From Zonotrichia leucophrys gambelii (lineage: Eukaryota; Chordata; Aves; Passeriformes; Passerellidae), in NCBI RefSeq assembly GCF_028769735.1, contig NC_088174.1, forward strand, positions 1,075,501 through 1,139,500: DNA of 64,000 nt, given 5' to 3'. Made by a program: the position numbers and the translations under genes. A model generated the notes under the pieces. It was not told the origin of the DNA. It searched no databases and saw only the letters and a list, made by a program, of their open reading frames with translations. Numbering within the stretch: the first letter of the stretch is position 1; every line of letters starts with the position of its first letter. This document shows positions 43,687-56,019 of this stretch, piece after piece.

Positions 43687-44924
43687 CTAGACATCCACAG
43701 GTAATTAACACATCAATTAACGAGGTTCAACCAGTCCTGGTCCAGCACTGCTCATTGAATTCCACATTACAGAACCCCTTCACCTTTTCCTGCAGTTTTG
43801 GGGGATGAGTGATGAGTTTTGAGAGTGCCAGTGGCAGATGCTTGGGATGAAAAGCAGAGTTCTGGTGCCTGCAGGATTCCCTGGCAGCTCCAGGATCCCA
43901 TGATTCAGCAGCTCCCCGAGCTGCAGGCTGGATGCACAGCCCTGTGTTTAACAGCCCTTGAAGGAGCTGCTGTCCCTGCTCTCCTCTAATGGCTTTGGGA
44001 TTATTCAGAGCGTTGGCACTTCCAGCACCCTGCAGGAATGAGCTGGAAATGCTGAGTGGGAAAGGGTGAGCAACTGGAGAGAAGGATTTGGGATAAATCC
44101 AGCACCCACCCCACCCCCAGTGCAGATATTCCCCCTGCAATCCCCATCCTGCTGGGATCTCCTCACTCCAGACTGGGGATGCTCAGAGAAACCCCAGAAA
44201 GGCTTCCCAAAGCTCAGTCCAGAAATCCCTTTGGAGGCAATGTGGATAATCTGGGTAACCCAGCATCCCATGTCCTGGCAGGGAAGGAAAATGGACAGGC
44301 AGGAAACACTCCTGGCATTTCCCACGTAGTTTCCATCCATACGAATGTTCCCATCATCTCCAGCCACACGAGGTGCAGTTTTGCCACTAAGCTTCATGTA
44401 AGTGCAAGGAACAATGGAGGCTGCTGAACTTGGAATATCCCACAGCTGGAAATTCCTCCCTGCACTATCCCAGCTCTGCAGCACAGCCTGACCCTCCTGG
44501 AGAATTTCTAATTATGGGTACTAATCACCCTCACAGCCATGGGGAGCTGATTGGGGTCACTGCAGTCCTCAGACGTGCTCACCCCTGGCCAGGTTGCTCC
44601 AAAATACCTTGAAGTGACACTTCCAGCCGGGTGCCAGCCCCTGGGATGGCACAGAATTTCGTGAGGAGCTATTAAAGCAGGGACACGTTAATTAATCGCC
44701 TCATGAATATTCATGATGTTTTGGTCAAGGCAGCTGGAGGTTCAGCCGGGCTGGATCTGCTGTGTCAGCGTTTGCTGCTGCCAGGGAAAGCCTGGTTTGA
44801 ATTCCAGCTGCTGAGGGGGTCCCATCTGAGGGGTGAGAGGGATAATTCTGGGTAATTCTGCAGGCAGGGAGCCAGGAAGGGGCAAGGAGGAGGCTCCAGG
44901 CCTGGTGAGGGGAAGGGACAATCA

Positions 44925-45215
44925 GAGACTCAAGGAATGGCTTGGGATGGAAGGGACCTTAAAGCCCATTTTGTTCCAACACTTTCCACTATCCAGGCTG
45001 CTCCCAGCCCCATCCAGCCTGGCCTTGGGCACTGCCAGGGATCCAGGGGCAGCCACAGCTGAATTGTTTCCTTTCAGGGAACAATTCCCATTTCCCAACA
45101 TCCCATCCATCCCTGCCCTCTGGCAGTGGGAGCCATTCCTGTGTCCTGGCACCAGCAGAGGAGGATGTGGAGGGGTCACCCTGCTCATCCTGCTCATCCT
45201 GCCTGCAGGAAGGTG
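44925..45215 (-). mobile_element. CR1 LINE fragment
   Basis: AGGAATGGCTTGGGATGGAA, CTTTCCACTATCCAGGCTGC and GGCCTTGGGCACTGCCAGGG, in antisense CR1 order. Confidence 0.8.
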
Positions 45216-46269
45216 AAAGGACAGGAGGCTGCAATCTAAAAATACATCTGGGAAGGCAAAGAGCTGCCTGAGCTAAAGGACAGCAAAAGGGGAGTGATGG
45301 GGGCAGGAATGCAGGCTGGGAATCACAGGAAGGAGAACCAGGTCCTCTCTCTGCCTCCCAGGGGCAGGTGGGCAAAAATACACCAATATTTCAGATCAGT
45401 ATGATCAGTTTATCCCATGGGATGTCAAATGAGGGGGAAAGACTGAAAATCCAGGAGGTATCTCCTACTCTGAATTCCCGAGGAGCCAAAGCAGTTGCAG
45501 GAGTCAGGCTCACCTGCTAAAGGAATTCTCAGGTGTGGTGGGAGCTCCTGATCTCCTCGTGTGTGGGAAATGTGAGATAATGAGGGGTCACAGCAGATCT
45601 GGTATCTGCATTGGGATTTTTCCTGCCAGCCATGCAGTACTTCATTTGCTCTGCATGTAAAACCGGGAAGCTGCTCTTTCTCCCATTTATTTTCACGTTT
45701 GTGAAACCCCAGGCGTGTTGCCAAAGCCTCTGGAACATTCCCATTAATAAAAACCCTCATTATCCCAATGTTAACGATGTTCTGCCAGCCCCAGCAGCAG
45801 AAAGGGAGAACCTCATCCAAGCTGCACTTCCCCAAAACCTTAATGCCACCCTAAAGGCACAAATTCCTGCTGACTCCAGCCCTCCATAATCCCTCCTTCA
45901 GTAAATCCAATCTTTAAATCCCTTGTGGAGTTGTGTGTTGAGGAGCTTTGTCCCCGTGGCCAGATGGGCTGCTGCAAACAGCTCCAGAGCTCCTGGGCCT
46001 TCCCTGGGAGCTGTGTCCATGCACCTCCAGGGAATCATGGAACAGGCTTGGAAAAGGACTCCAAAATCAAGTCCAGCCACTGTGACTGCTCAGCCACGCT
46101 CGGGTATTGGCCAGGTCAGTTCTTTGGCCAGAGTGACTTTCCTAAATTAGAGATGGAGGATCCAGGAGGGAAGGAAACCCCTCAGCATCCCCTCAGCATC
46201 TGGGACATGGGGACATCTCCCTGCCAAACACAGCCAGGATGGAGAGAGGATCCACACAAGCTCCGGCTG

Positions 46270-46395
46270 CCCCATCCCTGGAGTGCTGGAGCACCCTGGG
46301 CTCTGGAATGTTCCCTGCCCACTGCAGGGGGAATGGGATGGGCTGCAAGGTCCCTTCCAACCCAAACCACTCTGGAATTCTGGCACTCCCAGCTC
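46270..46395 (+). mobile_element. CR1 LINE 3' fragment
   Basis: GATGGGCTGCAAGGTCCCTT followed by CCAACCCAAACCACTCTGG, a CR1 sense tail, just before the TATATAA minisatellite. Confidence 0.65.
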
Positions 46396-46445
46396 TCAGG
46401 GAGATGGGTTGGAAGACACCCTAAAGCTCCTCTCCTTCCCACCCC

Positions 46446-47205
46446 TACCATGGGGTATTGGGGTATATAACCCCTACCATGGTATATAACCCCTGCCATG
46501 GGGGTATTGGGGTATATAACCCCTGCCATGGTATATAACCCCTACCATGGGGGTATTGGGGTATATAACCCCTACCATGGGGGTATTGGGGTATATAACC
46601 CCTGCCATGGGGGTATTGGGGTATATAACCCCTACCATGGTATATAACCCCTACCATGGGGCTATTGGGGTATATACCTCCTGCCATGGGGGTATTGGGG
46701 TATATAACCCCTACCATGGGGGTATTGGGGTATATAAGCCCTACCATGGGGGTATTGGGGTATATAACCCCTACCATGGGATATTGGAGTATATAACCCC
46801 TGCCATGGTATATAACCCCTAGCATGGGGATATTGGGGTATATAATCCCTGCCATGGGGGTATTGGGGTATATAACCCCTACCATGGGGTATTAGGGTAT
46901 ATAACCCTACTATGGGGGTATTGGGGTATATAACCCCTGCCATGGGGTATTGGGGTATATAACCCCTACCATGGTATATAATCCCTGCCATGGGGGTATT
47001 GGGGTATATAACCCCTGCCATGGGGGTATTGGGGTATATAACCCCTACCATGGTATATAATCCCTGCCATGGGGGTATTGGGGTATATAACCCCTACCAT
47101 GGGGTATTGGGGTATATAACCCCTACCATGGTATATAACCCCTGCCATGGGGGTATTGGGGTATATAACCCCTACCATGGGGGTATTGGGGTATATAACC
47201 CCTCC
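46446..47205 (+). repeat. Minisatellite with TATATAA in every unit
   Basis: About 24 copies of GGTATTGGGGTATATAACCC followed by CTACCATGG or CTGCCATGG. Full units are about 35 bp and a short unit of about 19 bp lacks the GGTATTGGG part. Confidence 0.95.
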
Positions 47206-47324
47206 AGATGTTACTGGGGTGCTTCTCCATTCTCAGCAGACCCAGCAATATCAGGATTCCCAGCAATCCAAGGCCTGGATAAACACTTGGAGACCACCAG
47301 CCATCCTTTGACAACCTCTGAGCT

Positions 47325-47750
47325 GTGTGGGGAGGGGAAAAACTGAGGGGCTACAACTGAAACATCGGGTTTTGTAAATATTTGAGTGAGAACCAGGGGT
47401 AAATAAAAATAAAGACTGCAGGAAAATAAAATAAAATAAAATAAAATAAAATAAAATAAAATAAAATAAAATAAAATAAAATAAAATAAAATAAAATAAA
47501 ATAATATTTACAACAGGCACTGGGAATGTTTGGGAGGAGGATTAATCCAGCACCCACCAGCTTTCACAGCCTCTGTGCTGCATGGGGAGGGGAAAAGCCA
47601 AGGGGCTACAACTGAAACATCGGGTTTTGCAAATATTTGAGTGAGAACCAGGGGCAAATAAAAATACAGAGTTCAGGAAATTAATATAATAATAATAATA
47701 ACAACAACAACAACAAGAGGCACTGGGAATGTTTGGGAGGAGGAATTTGT
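47325..47750 (+). repeat. Local duplication with (AAATA)n and (AAT/AAC)n inserts
   Basis: GGGGCTACAACTGAAACATC to AAATAAAAATA occurs at 47347 and again at 47601. Both copies end at a simple repeat, a near-perfect AAATA array at 47427-47503 in the first and AATAAT/AACAAC in the second. Each is then followed by GGCACTGGGAATGTTTGGGA. Confidence 0.9.
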
Positions 47751-48534
47751 TGTTGGATTTGTGGCTTTGCACTGAACTGAAAGCAATGAACTCCTCAATG
47801 ACTCCCTCCCAGTTACTCCCTCAGCTCAGCCACACATTTAACGAGCTTGGAATCACATCCCCAATTACTAAAAATTCCTACCATGCCTGTGACCCCCCTC
47901 AAAATAAAATGTGATTTGCACCTAAAATGATTCTGTCAGCACCACATCCCTTTGAACCTTTCTGGGCTACCCTGGTTCCTCCATTCCTGTCAGGTTTTCA
48001 GCCTCTCCAATGGCATTTCCCTCCCCACACCCATTTCCCAACACTAATTCATTTAGAGCAGCACTTGAACTGCAGGAAAATGATGGAAAGGCAGAGTAAT
48101 AGAGGGCTCCGTGCTGCTGGATGAGTTAATTCAGGAGGCTCCTCACCTCCCGTGGCTGGAATGGAAAAGCTGCCAGCAGCAGAGCAGGAGCACAGCCCCA
48201 GCACACCCCAGCATCCAGAAACACCCTGAGAGACCCAAAAATGCCGGGGAAAGCTCCTGAGCTCCCCCATCACCCACCCACACCCCTGGGAAAAGGGAAA
48301 CACCTTGGGAAAGGGAGGGGAGGGCAAAGATTTACCCTGAGAGGAGCAGAAACGGAGGGGATCGGCCATGGGGAGCCTCAGAACAGGAAATGATTTGTGG
48401 GTGAAATGAAAGCTCCGAGAGCAAAACAGGAAGCCTGAAGGACCTGGGTGAAGCCCTGAGCTGAGGCCGGGGCAGGAAATCCTCAGGTGCAGGAGGAGCA
48501 TCACAGCTGCAGAGGGAGAGGAGCAAAACACAGT

Positions 48535-48930
48535 GAAATCACACCAAATTTCCTCTTTGTTTGGTTAAAGAGTCGAAATCGGGGTTAAATTCCCTTTAAT
48601 TTCCTCTTTGTTTGGTAAAAGAGTCAGAATCAGGGTTAAATCCCCCTTCTTCTCCTCTTTAGTTAAAGAGTCAGAATTGGGTTAAATCCCCCTTCATTTC
48701 CTCTTTGTTTGGTTAAAGAGTCAGAACTGGGGTTAAATCCCCCTTCATTTCCTCCTTGTTTTGTTAAAAACAGTCAGAATCAGGGTTAAATCACCTCCAT
48801 TTCCTATTTCTCTGTTAAAAAGCGTGAAATAGGGATTAAATCAACTCCATTTACTATTTCTTGGTTAGAAAGAGTCAGGATCAGGGTTAAATCACGTCCA
48901 TTTCCTATTTCTTGGTTTAAAAGTGTCAGT
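48535..48930 (+). repeat. Minisatellite, about 55-60-bp unit
   Basis: About seven copies of TTTCCTCTTTGTTTGGTTAA followed by AGAGTCAGAATC and GGGTTAAATC, increasingly degenerate toward the right. Confidence 0.88.
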
Positions 48931-49589
48931 CTTTCCAGAGGGAAATGGTTCCTCCATCTGAGCTCACCTGCCACCCAACCAGCACAGAACTGCAGCTCCA
49001 GGGGGAATTTGGTTGGGAGTTTTCTTTCTATTTTTCTTTATCTCCCTTTTAAAGGCAGGAAAGTCTCAGATGTCCCAACCCTCCCAGCCCTGGCACTGCC
49101 TCCTCCCATGGGCTTTTCTTGTGGGGATGTTCAGCACTGAGGGTTGGTGCAGCACGGGCTCCACTGATTTAGATCATCCCAAAAAATCACAGAAAAGGGA
49201 AAACTGCATGGAACAATGTGGAGTTCTTGGGGTTTCTTTTGCTAAGGTTGGGGTTAAATGCATGAGATGGTATTTTTTGTTTGGACTCAGATGTTTATTA
49301 GTTTTTATCTAAATTATAGTTTCGCAAACACTGAGTTGCACAGCACTTCACTCTAACAAACTAAAAATGGAGCCCTGTCTCTCTCTACAAGAACTTTTAA
49401 GGATAAGCTTATCCAATAAATGACACCTATATTATTTTTACTTTTAGCCTAATAACCAACCACCCATGGCCCGCAATGCAGATTTTTTTATCCAGTTACA
49501 CAAAACCACCCAAACCCAAGGAGAAAAAGGTGGAGAAGAAGGAGGAGAAGAAAGAGAAGAAGGAGCAGCCTCCACCCTAAAACCTCCAT

Positions 49590-50360
49590 CTTGTTTTATA
49601 TATATTACTATATTCTAAACCTTTAAAAATAATATTACTATATTATTTATATATATTACTATATTCTAAACCCTTAAAAATAATATTACTATATTATTTA
49701 TATATATTACTATATTCTAAACCTTTAAAAAATAATGTTACTATATTATTTATATATATTACTATATTCTAAACCCTTAAAAATATTTTATATGTATTAC
49801 TATATTCTAAACCCTTAAAATAATATTACTATATTATTTATATATATTACTATATTCTAAACACTTAAAAAATAATGTTACTATATTATTTATATATATT
49901 CCTATATTCTAAACCTTTAAAATAATATTACTATATTATTTATATATATTACTATATTCTAAACCCTTAAAAATAATAATATATTATTTATATATATTCC
50001 TATATTCTAAACCTTTAAAAATAATATTACTATATTATTTATATATATTACTATATTCTAAACCCTTAAAAATATTTTTTTATATATTACTATATTCTAA
50101 ACCCTTAAAAATAATATTACTATATTATTTATACATATTACTATATTCTAAACACTTAAAAATAATATTACTATAATATTTAAATATAATACTACGTTCT
50201 AAACCCTTAATATTACTCTATTATTTATATATATTGCTATATTCTAAACCCTTAAAAAATAATATTACTATTTTATTTATATATATTACTATATTCTAAA
50301 CCCTTAAAAATAAAGTTACTATATTATTTATGTATATTACTATATTCTAAACCCTTAAAC
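49590..50360 (+). repeat. AT-rich satellite-like array, about 50-bp unit
   Basis: About 15 copies of TATATATTACTATATTCTAA followed by ACCCTTAAAAATAATATTAC. Some units lack parts, giving a mixed ladder. Confidence 0.95.
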
Positions 50361-51967
50361 TCTGAGTTTTCCACCCTGTAATATCACACAGCTCTATCCA
50401 AACCCCACACCCACAATCCCAGTGCAATCATTTCATTTTGGAGTTCTGTAATTCCATTTTAGAGTTCTATCATTCCATTTTAGAATCCTCTCCATGGCCT
50501 CAGGTCAATGCAGAGTTCTCTTGGGGGTCAGTGCCTGTGAGCACAGAAACTCTGGAATTCTCAGCACCCAGGGTTCCAACAGGACACCAGGATCCAGTGG
50601 CAGTGGTGGCACAGCCAGGCCTGGCTGTCCCTCTGTCCCCGCTGTCCCCAGCAGGACGCCGCCATTCCAATGCAAACAGGGTGATTAATTAAACATAAAG
50701 CCTCGCTTTTCACCTCCGCTGCTCCCTGCTCGCATTTTTCTGGCCTGCTGGGTTTCTTCATGCCCCAGATAACTGCGGGCGCTTCCTCTCCCTGCAGCCG
50801 CCAGCTCCTCGTTCATTTTTCATGAAGATTTCTCTCGCTCTGCTCGTGTGCTCTGAGCCTCGCTGCATTCAAGGGGGGCTCTTTGTCTTCAGCCCTCGAT
50901 TTGCTTTCTTGCACACAGAGACAAACCCGGGCCCTGTGCTGGGGCTGCATCCCAGGAAAGCTGATTTCTCCCCTCTTCCCTGCTGGCAATGAGCAGAGTT
51001 TGGGATTGGAGGTGTTCCCACTTCATTTTTGGGGGAGAATTTGGTAAAGCCCATGGAGAGATGCAGAAATTGCCTTTTCCAGGCTCTTCTGTGTGAAACC
51101 ACCTTGCAGACAGCTCTGAAAAGCTGGGAGGGTGGAAACAGATTAAATGGATGATATTCCTTCCCAAAGCCAAACCTTTCCATGATTATGAGATCCAAGA
51201 GCTCAAACTGGGGCAGTGCAGAGGCTCCCATTAACTCCTCCTGACATTCCCAGGTTTGCAGCTCTCCTGCCCATCCCTCCAAAGCCTGGATGAGGAGCAG
51301 GACTGTGGAGAAGCCACTGGTGGGAGATTCCTCACAGGCTGTGGAGCAACAGCCTGGAGGCAGCTGGCAATGGGAAATTAGGTCAGGAAGCAGCTCCCTG
51401 GCAGGAGATGGATGAGGCATGACCTGGCCTTGCTCCCATCCCATTCCTTCTCCTGGAGAGGATGGCTGGAGGCAGCAGCAGCCGGGTGGGATCTGCATGT
51501 GCACACACTGAAAAGTGAATTTTTGCCTTCTCGTCTTTGCCACACTGGAATCACACCTGGGATATAAAAAGCTCACCAATCAATATTTTTTCCCTGGGTT
51601 TTGAGCTGCTTCATGTTAGGAAATGATAGAGCAGCAGAATCAAGATTTATGGAGGATAGAAAATATTTTAGGAGAAGCCATTTGTTCTGTTCCATACCCC
51701 ATAAAGTTCCAAGGCATTATTTGTCCCCACACCCAGAGCTTGGGGACAAAAGCCACTCTGCAAATGAAGAGGCAAAGCTTTAAGACACACAGAGCAACAG
51801 CTTTCCAGGTCACATGGAATTGCCCTGGGGAAGCCACAGCCTCAGGATTCCAGCTGGAAAAATGGCTCCAACATTTCAGGAAAACTGGCTGGAGTGTCCC
51901 AAAGGATCACCCAGGAGGGCTGGAATGGCTGATCCCAGCAAGGGCAGCCTCTGCTCTGCAAGATCTC

Positions 51968-52313
51968 TGTGGTGCTGTGAGGTCCCCAGGATGAGGTGAG
52001 AGATGAGGATTTGACTCCATGTTCTCAGAAGACTGATTTATTATTTTATGATATTATATAATATTAAAATAAATTATATACTAAAACTATACTAAAGAAA
52101 GGAGACATCAGAAGGTTTAACAAGAATTAATAATAACACGAGTCTGACACAGCTGATGGTGATTGGCCATTAATTAAAACCAATTCACGTGTTTGGATAA
52201 ACAATCTCCAGACCACATTCCAGAGCAGCAAAACATGGAGAAGCTGAGGCTTCTCACCTTCCCAGCAGAAGAAATCCTGGTGAAGGGATTTTTCAGAAAA
52301 TATCACAGTGACA
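51968..52313 (-). mobile_element. Solo LTR, family B
   Basis: Plus-strand ends are TGTGGTGCTGTGAGG and TATCACAGTGACA. Flanks are GATCTC (51962-51967) and GACCTC (52314-52319), one mismatch in six. It is related to the outer element at 41430-42214. Confidence 0.85.
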
Positions 52314-52324
52314 GACCTCATCCA

Positions 52325-53170
52325 GGTCTAGTCAGGAAAACAGGCTGGGGCTGCCCCGGGATCCCTGGCAGTGGCTGGACTTTGGGGCTGGAGCAGCCTG
52401 GGACAGTGGGAGGTGACCCTGCCATGGCAGGGCTGGGATGGGATGAGCTCTAAAGTCTGTCCTGGTTTGAAAAGCCAGGTGTCTGCTGAGGAAGGCAGGA
52501 GCCTCCCTTGAAATGGGAAATGTAAACCCCCTCATCAGAATTATTGTAATTTTGAAATTAAGTGGCTCTCAGGCAAAGATATGGGAGTAGGAATAGCCAT
52601 TTTTTACGAGGAAAAATTTTTTTTAAAAATGCAATAATACAAAACAACAATAGGAGCTGTCCCCCTGTGTGTCAGGGGGTGTCCCAGCCCCATCCATGGG
52701 GGCTCAGCCCTCCTGCAGTGCCAGCTGTGGCTCTGCTGCAGCAGGGATCCTGCACAAGGGGGGAGTTTTCCTCTGCAGCTCCAGGGCTGCTGCAGATGGG
52801 CCTGGGCTCCCTCTGGCCATGCAGGGCAGCAGAAAGCTGCTCCTCTGGCAGTGCAGGGGGCAAAGGCTGCTGTGCTGGGCCAGGCTCAGATTGGATCCAG
52901 GTAGGAATGCTTGGCTCCTCCCCTGGGCGGAGCATCTCCCCATGGGATGCTGGGATTGGATCAGCCCTGCAGGGACACTCAGTGGCCATGGACAGCAGAG
53001 ATCTCCTGGAGGGAGGGTTGGCTGGGGGAGAGAGAAAGCAAACTGCCCAAAGAACAGAAGATAACTGCCCCAGCCCTGACAGATTTAGATAGAATGCACA
53101 CCCCCAGCCACATCTTGCATTTCCAACCTAAGACAAGTCCCTTCCCATCCAAACCATTCCACAATTTCAT
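52325..53170 (+). mobile_element. CR1 LINE 3' end split by an LTR
   Basis: The CR1 runs GGCAGTGGCTGGACTTTGGG to GATGAGCTCTAAAGTC at 52457 and resumes at about 53136 as AGTCCCTTCCCATCCAAACC, ATTCCACAATTTCAT. Removing the LTR rejoins the standard CTCTAAAGTCCCTTCC phrase. Confidence 0.82.
52458..53135. mobile_element. Solo LTR, family C, inserted in CR1
   Basis: It starts TGTCCTGGTTTGAAAAGCC and ends AACCTAAGACA, with ends forming an inverted TGTC(C/T)TRGTT. AGTC lies on both sides (52454-52457 and 53136-53139). No retroviral coding sequence is seen inside. Confidence 0.78.
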
Positions 53171-53997
53171 TTTCCATTCTTAAATAATGAGGCCAAGCAG
53201 GCACTGCTTTGTTCCAGGGAAGGGCAGGAATGGGTTTTGTTCTCATATCCTTTAATGTAAATCCCCCCAGGCTGATTTCCCATTCCCTCAGGGTTCTTGC
53301 TTTGCAGCAGGAAGGAACACGCCCAGGGATGCAGGGAAGCCGCAGCATTTGGGATCCCACCTTGGAGCCCTGGGCTGATCCCCTGCACTGCCTGGAGAAC
53401 CAACCCTGGCTCCATCCCTGATTTTTGGAGGCTCTTTCATCCCAGAGCATTCCTGGGGTGCTCTGATCTGAGCCCCAGCTCCACTGACCATCCAGGGAGC
53501 AGAGGGGACAGAAGGGGACAGGAGGGGACAGGAGGGACTCAGCTCCTGGGGCACCGTGGGGCCCTGATTTTTGCAGTATGGACAATTCCAGGGCTCTCCC
53601 TTCCTCTGGAAAAGCTCCCGATGCCACAGGGACCTTCCTCTTTCTGCATGGGCAGCCTGGAGTGGATCCCGAGCCCCTGGTGGGTGCCAGGGCTGCACAC
53701 CCTCACCCTGCCCCGTGTGCCAGGTGTTTGGGATGCTCGGTGGCTTTTTGGGATGCTCCGGAGGCAGAGATCCCGCTAGAGGGTGCTGGGAATCGCGGAA
53801 AGGCTCTGCCTGCTCCGGGCCACCCCTGCCGGCTCCTGCGGCCGCATTCCCTCCCCTCCTTCCCTCCTTCCCTTCCCTCTCTCCTGATTTATGTCCCGCA
53901 CAGCCAGAGCTGCCACAGCTTTAAACTGCCGCAGCTTTATGGCCCCGCTTTTCTTTCTTTCATTTTTCCCCTCGAGTAAACACATCCAACAAATGGA

Positions 53998-54222
53998 GAC
54001 AGCCCGAGTGAGGGGTGGGGATCACAGACTGGGATATTCCCAAATCCCTGAGAGGGGTGGGGATCACAGACTGGGATATTCCCAAATCCCTGAGAGGGGT
54101 GGGGATCACAGACTGGGATATTCCTGAATCCCTGAGAGGGATGGGAATCACAGACTGGGATATTCCCAAATCCCCCAGAGGAGTGAGGATAACAGAGTGG
54201 GATATTCCCAAATCCCTGAGCA
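53998..54222 (+). repeat. Minisatellite, about 45-bp unit
   Basis: Five copies of GGTGGGGATCACAGACTGGG followed by ATATTCCCAAATCCCTGAGAG. Confidence 0.93.
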
Positions 54223-54460
54223 CCCAACGAGACCTGGCACACACTGAGATCCCCTTCCCACCCCAGCAGCCTCCAGCAGAACTGAAAAATATCCATCCCC
54301 CTCTGGGCCACCTGCAGGTGACCCCACAGCCATTTATGGCCCTTTTTTTGAGAGGTGTGTGTGTCCCCACCTGGGTGTCACAAGGGTTGGAACTTTGTGT
54401 GACACACATCCAGATGAGATAAAGGTTTGGTGAGATAAAGGTTTGATCTGACATATGTAT

Positions 54461-54580
54461 GTGACATTCACATTTTCTGGAAAAATCCCTTCGCCCAGGA
54501 TTTTTCTCTGAGGCTTCTCAGCTTTCTTGGAGGAGAAAAATCCTGGGTGAAGGGATTTTTCCAGAAAATGTGAATGTGAC
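54461..54580. repeat. Near-perfect inverted repeat (about 48-bp arms)
   Basis: Arms 54461-54508 and 54533-54580 are reverse complements with about three mismatches. They read GTCACATTCACATTTTCTGG and AAAAATCCCTTC outward. The spacer is about 24 bp. The arms resemble an LTR terminus of the family A/B type (AGGATTTTTCTC, GGCTTCTCAG). Confidence 0.88.
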
Positions 54581-54904
54581 AGACCTAAAACTAAAAATGA
54601 GAATTTTCCCTCTTTCTCCCAATGTTTTCAGAGTTCCAGCCCAGTGAGATGGTGATAAACGTCACGAATTCTAATTAATATCTATTAATTCATCACATTG
54701 AGCAGGCTATTAAGATTTCTTTTTCTGATAGACCGTACAGATAATCAGATTAATTGTATTTAATTATATATGGGGGGGAGGGGAGACAGAATTGGACACA
54801 GGGAAAAGTGGGACTCATCTGAGTTTTCCTGTCAGCTGGGAATCGCACAGGAGCTGGAATTCCGTGGATTTTGCTCCTTGGCTCTTTGGATAAATTGGAA
54901 TGAT

Positions 54905-55100
54905 GGCTCCATTGACTCTGCCAAGGCCACCTCAAGCCTGTCCCCAAGTGCCACAGGGCTGGAAAATCTCTGAAGGAATGGGGACTCTGGGGCTGGATGA
55001 GCTTTTCCATGGGGAAATCTTCCCTAACATCCAACCTGGAGCTCCCCTGGCTCAACCTGAGGCTGTTTGCTCTCATCCTGTCCCTTGTCACGGCCATCAC
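54905..55100 (-). mobile_element. CR1 LINE fragment
   Basis: AATCTTCCCTAACATCCAAC, then CTGGAGCTCCCCTGGCTCAA, CCTGAGGCTGTTTGCTCTCA, in antisense CR1 order. Confidence 0.8.
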
Positions 55101-55504
55101 TTGTCACTGTGGGGATGGAGGAGCACAGCCTGCCTGGGAGGTGCTGCAGATCCTCCAGGAAAACTCACCCAGGGCCAAATCCCAGCTCTGTTGGGAGTGA
55201 AAGCCCTTGGAAAGATTTCACATCCAGCAGGGCCACCAAGATCCCAAATCCCTGTACTGCTCTTGGGCCAGAGGGAAGCTGGGAGACATTTCTCCAAAAA
55301 TGATTCCTTGCCCCACTTTCAAACACTGCTGAGAGGGGAAGCAGGAGCCAGGCAAGAACTGGCAGAGAACACCCTGGGAATGCCCAGAACGTGTGAAATG
55401 TCCCTTTGTCACTCAAGTCCCTGAAGTCCCTGGCCCCTCGTGGCATTGGTGCCACTTGGGGACAGCAGCACAGCCCAGTCACTGCCACCCCACCCTTCCA
55501 AGGG

Positions 55505-55605
55505 GGACGCTGCCCATGGCAGGGCTTGGGATGAGATGGGCTTCAAGGTCTCTTCCCATCCAGATTTGGGGATTTCTGATCCTTCTCTCAGCTTTGAAAG
55601 GATAA
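55505..55605 (+). mobile_element. CR1 LINE 3' fragment
   Basis: CATGGCAGGGCTTGGGATGA followed by GGGCTTCAAGGTCTCTTCCC, sense CR1. Confidence 0.65.
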
Positions 55606-56019
55606 ATTGTCCATTCAGGAAGCTCCAGAGTTCTGTCCCCATGCCAGGCTCAGTCCCTGAAGGGCTCTTCACCCTCAGGGGGAGAGTTATCCCAAACTGG
55701 GCTGGGATCTGGGGAGCTGGCCCAGGGAGATGGGAGCTGTGCTCCAAACCCCCTCCAAGCCCAGGGAATGCTCCCTTCCCAGCCCTGTGTCCCTGGAGCA
55801 GTGGCACTGCTGGATCTGCGTGAGCCATCAGGCACCAGGCACACAGCCAGGGAAATGGGCCAACAACTTCCCTGGCACGGTGCTGGGGAAGGGATGTGCC
55901 TTCCAAAATCCACCCCTGGCTGGCACAGGGACATTGGTGCTCCTGGGCCTGTCCCTGCCCAGCTGCAGCTGCACGGCCAGCAAGGCTGGATTGATGTTCC
56001 CAGCACAGGGAATGTTCTC

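Noticed and set aside
46445..47180. Open frames reading IYPNTPMVGVIYHGRGY
   Set aside because: Translation of the TATATAA minisatellite.
48049..48531. 160-codon minus-strand open frame as a possible EXOC1-like N-terminal exon
   Set aside because: No similarity to the EXOC1 PIP2-binding domain and no compatible donor leading to the exon at 43686.
50869..51579. 236-codon minus-strand open frame
   Set aside because: No recognisable domain, no splice context and no conserved-looking composition. Too weak to call.
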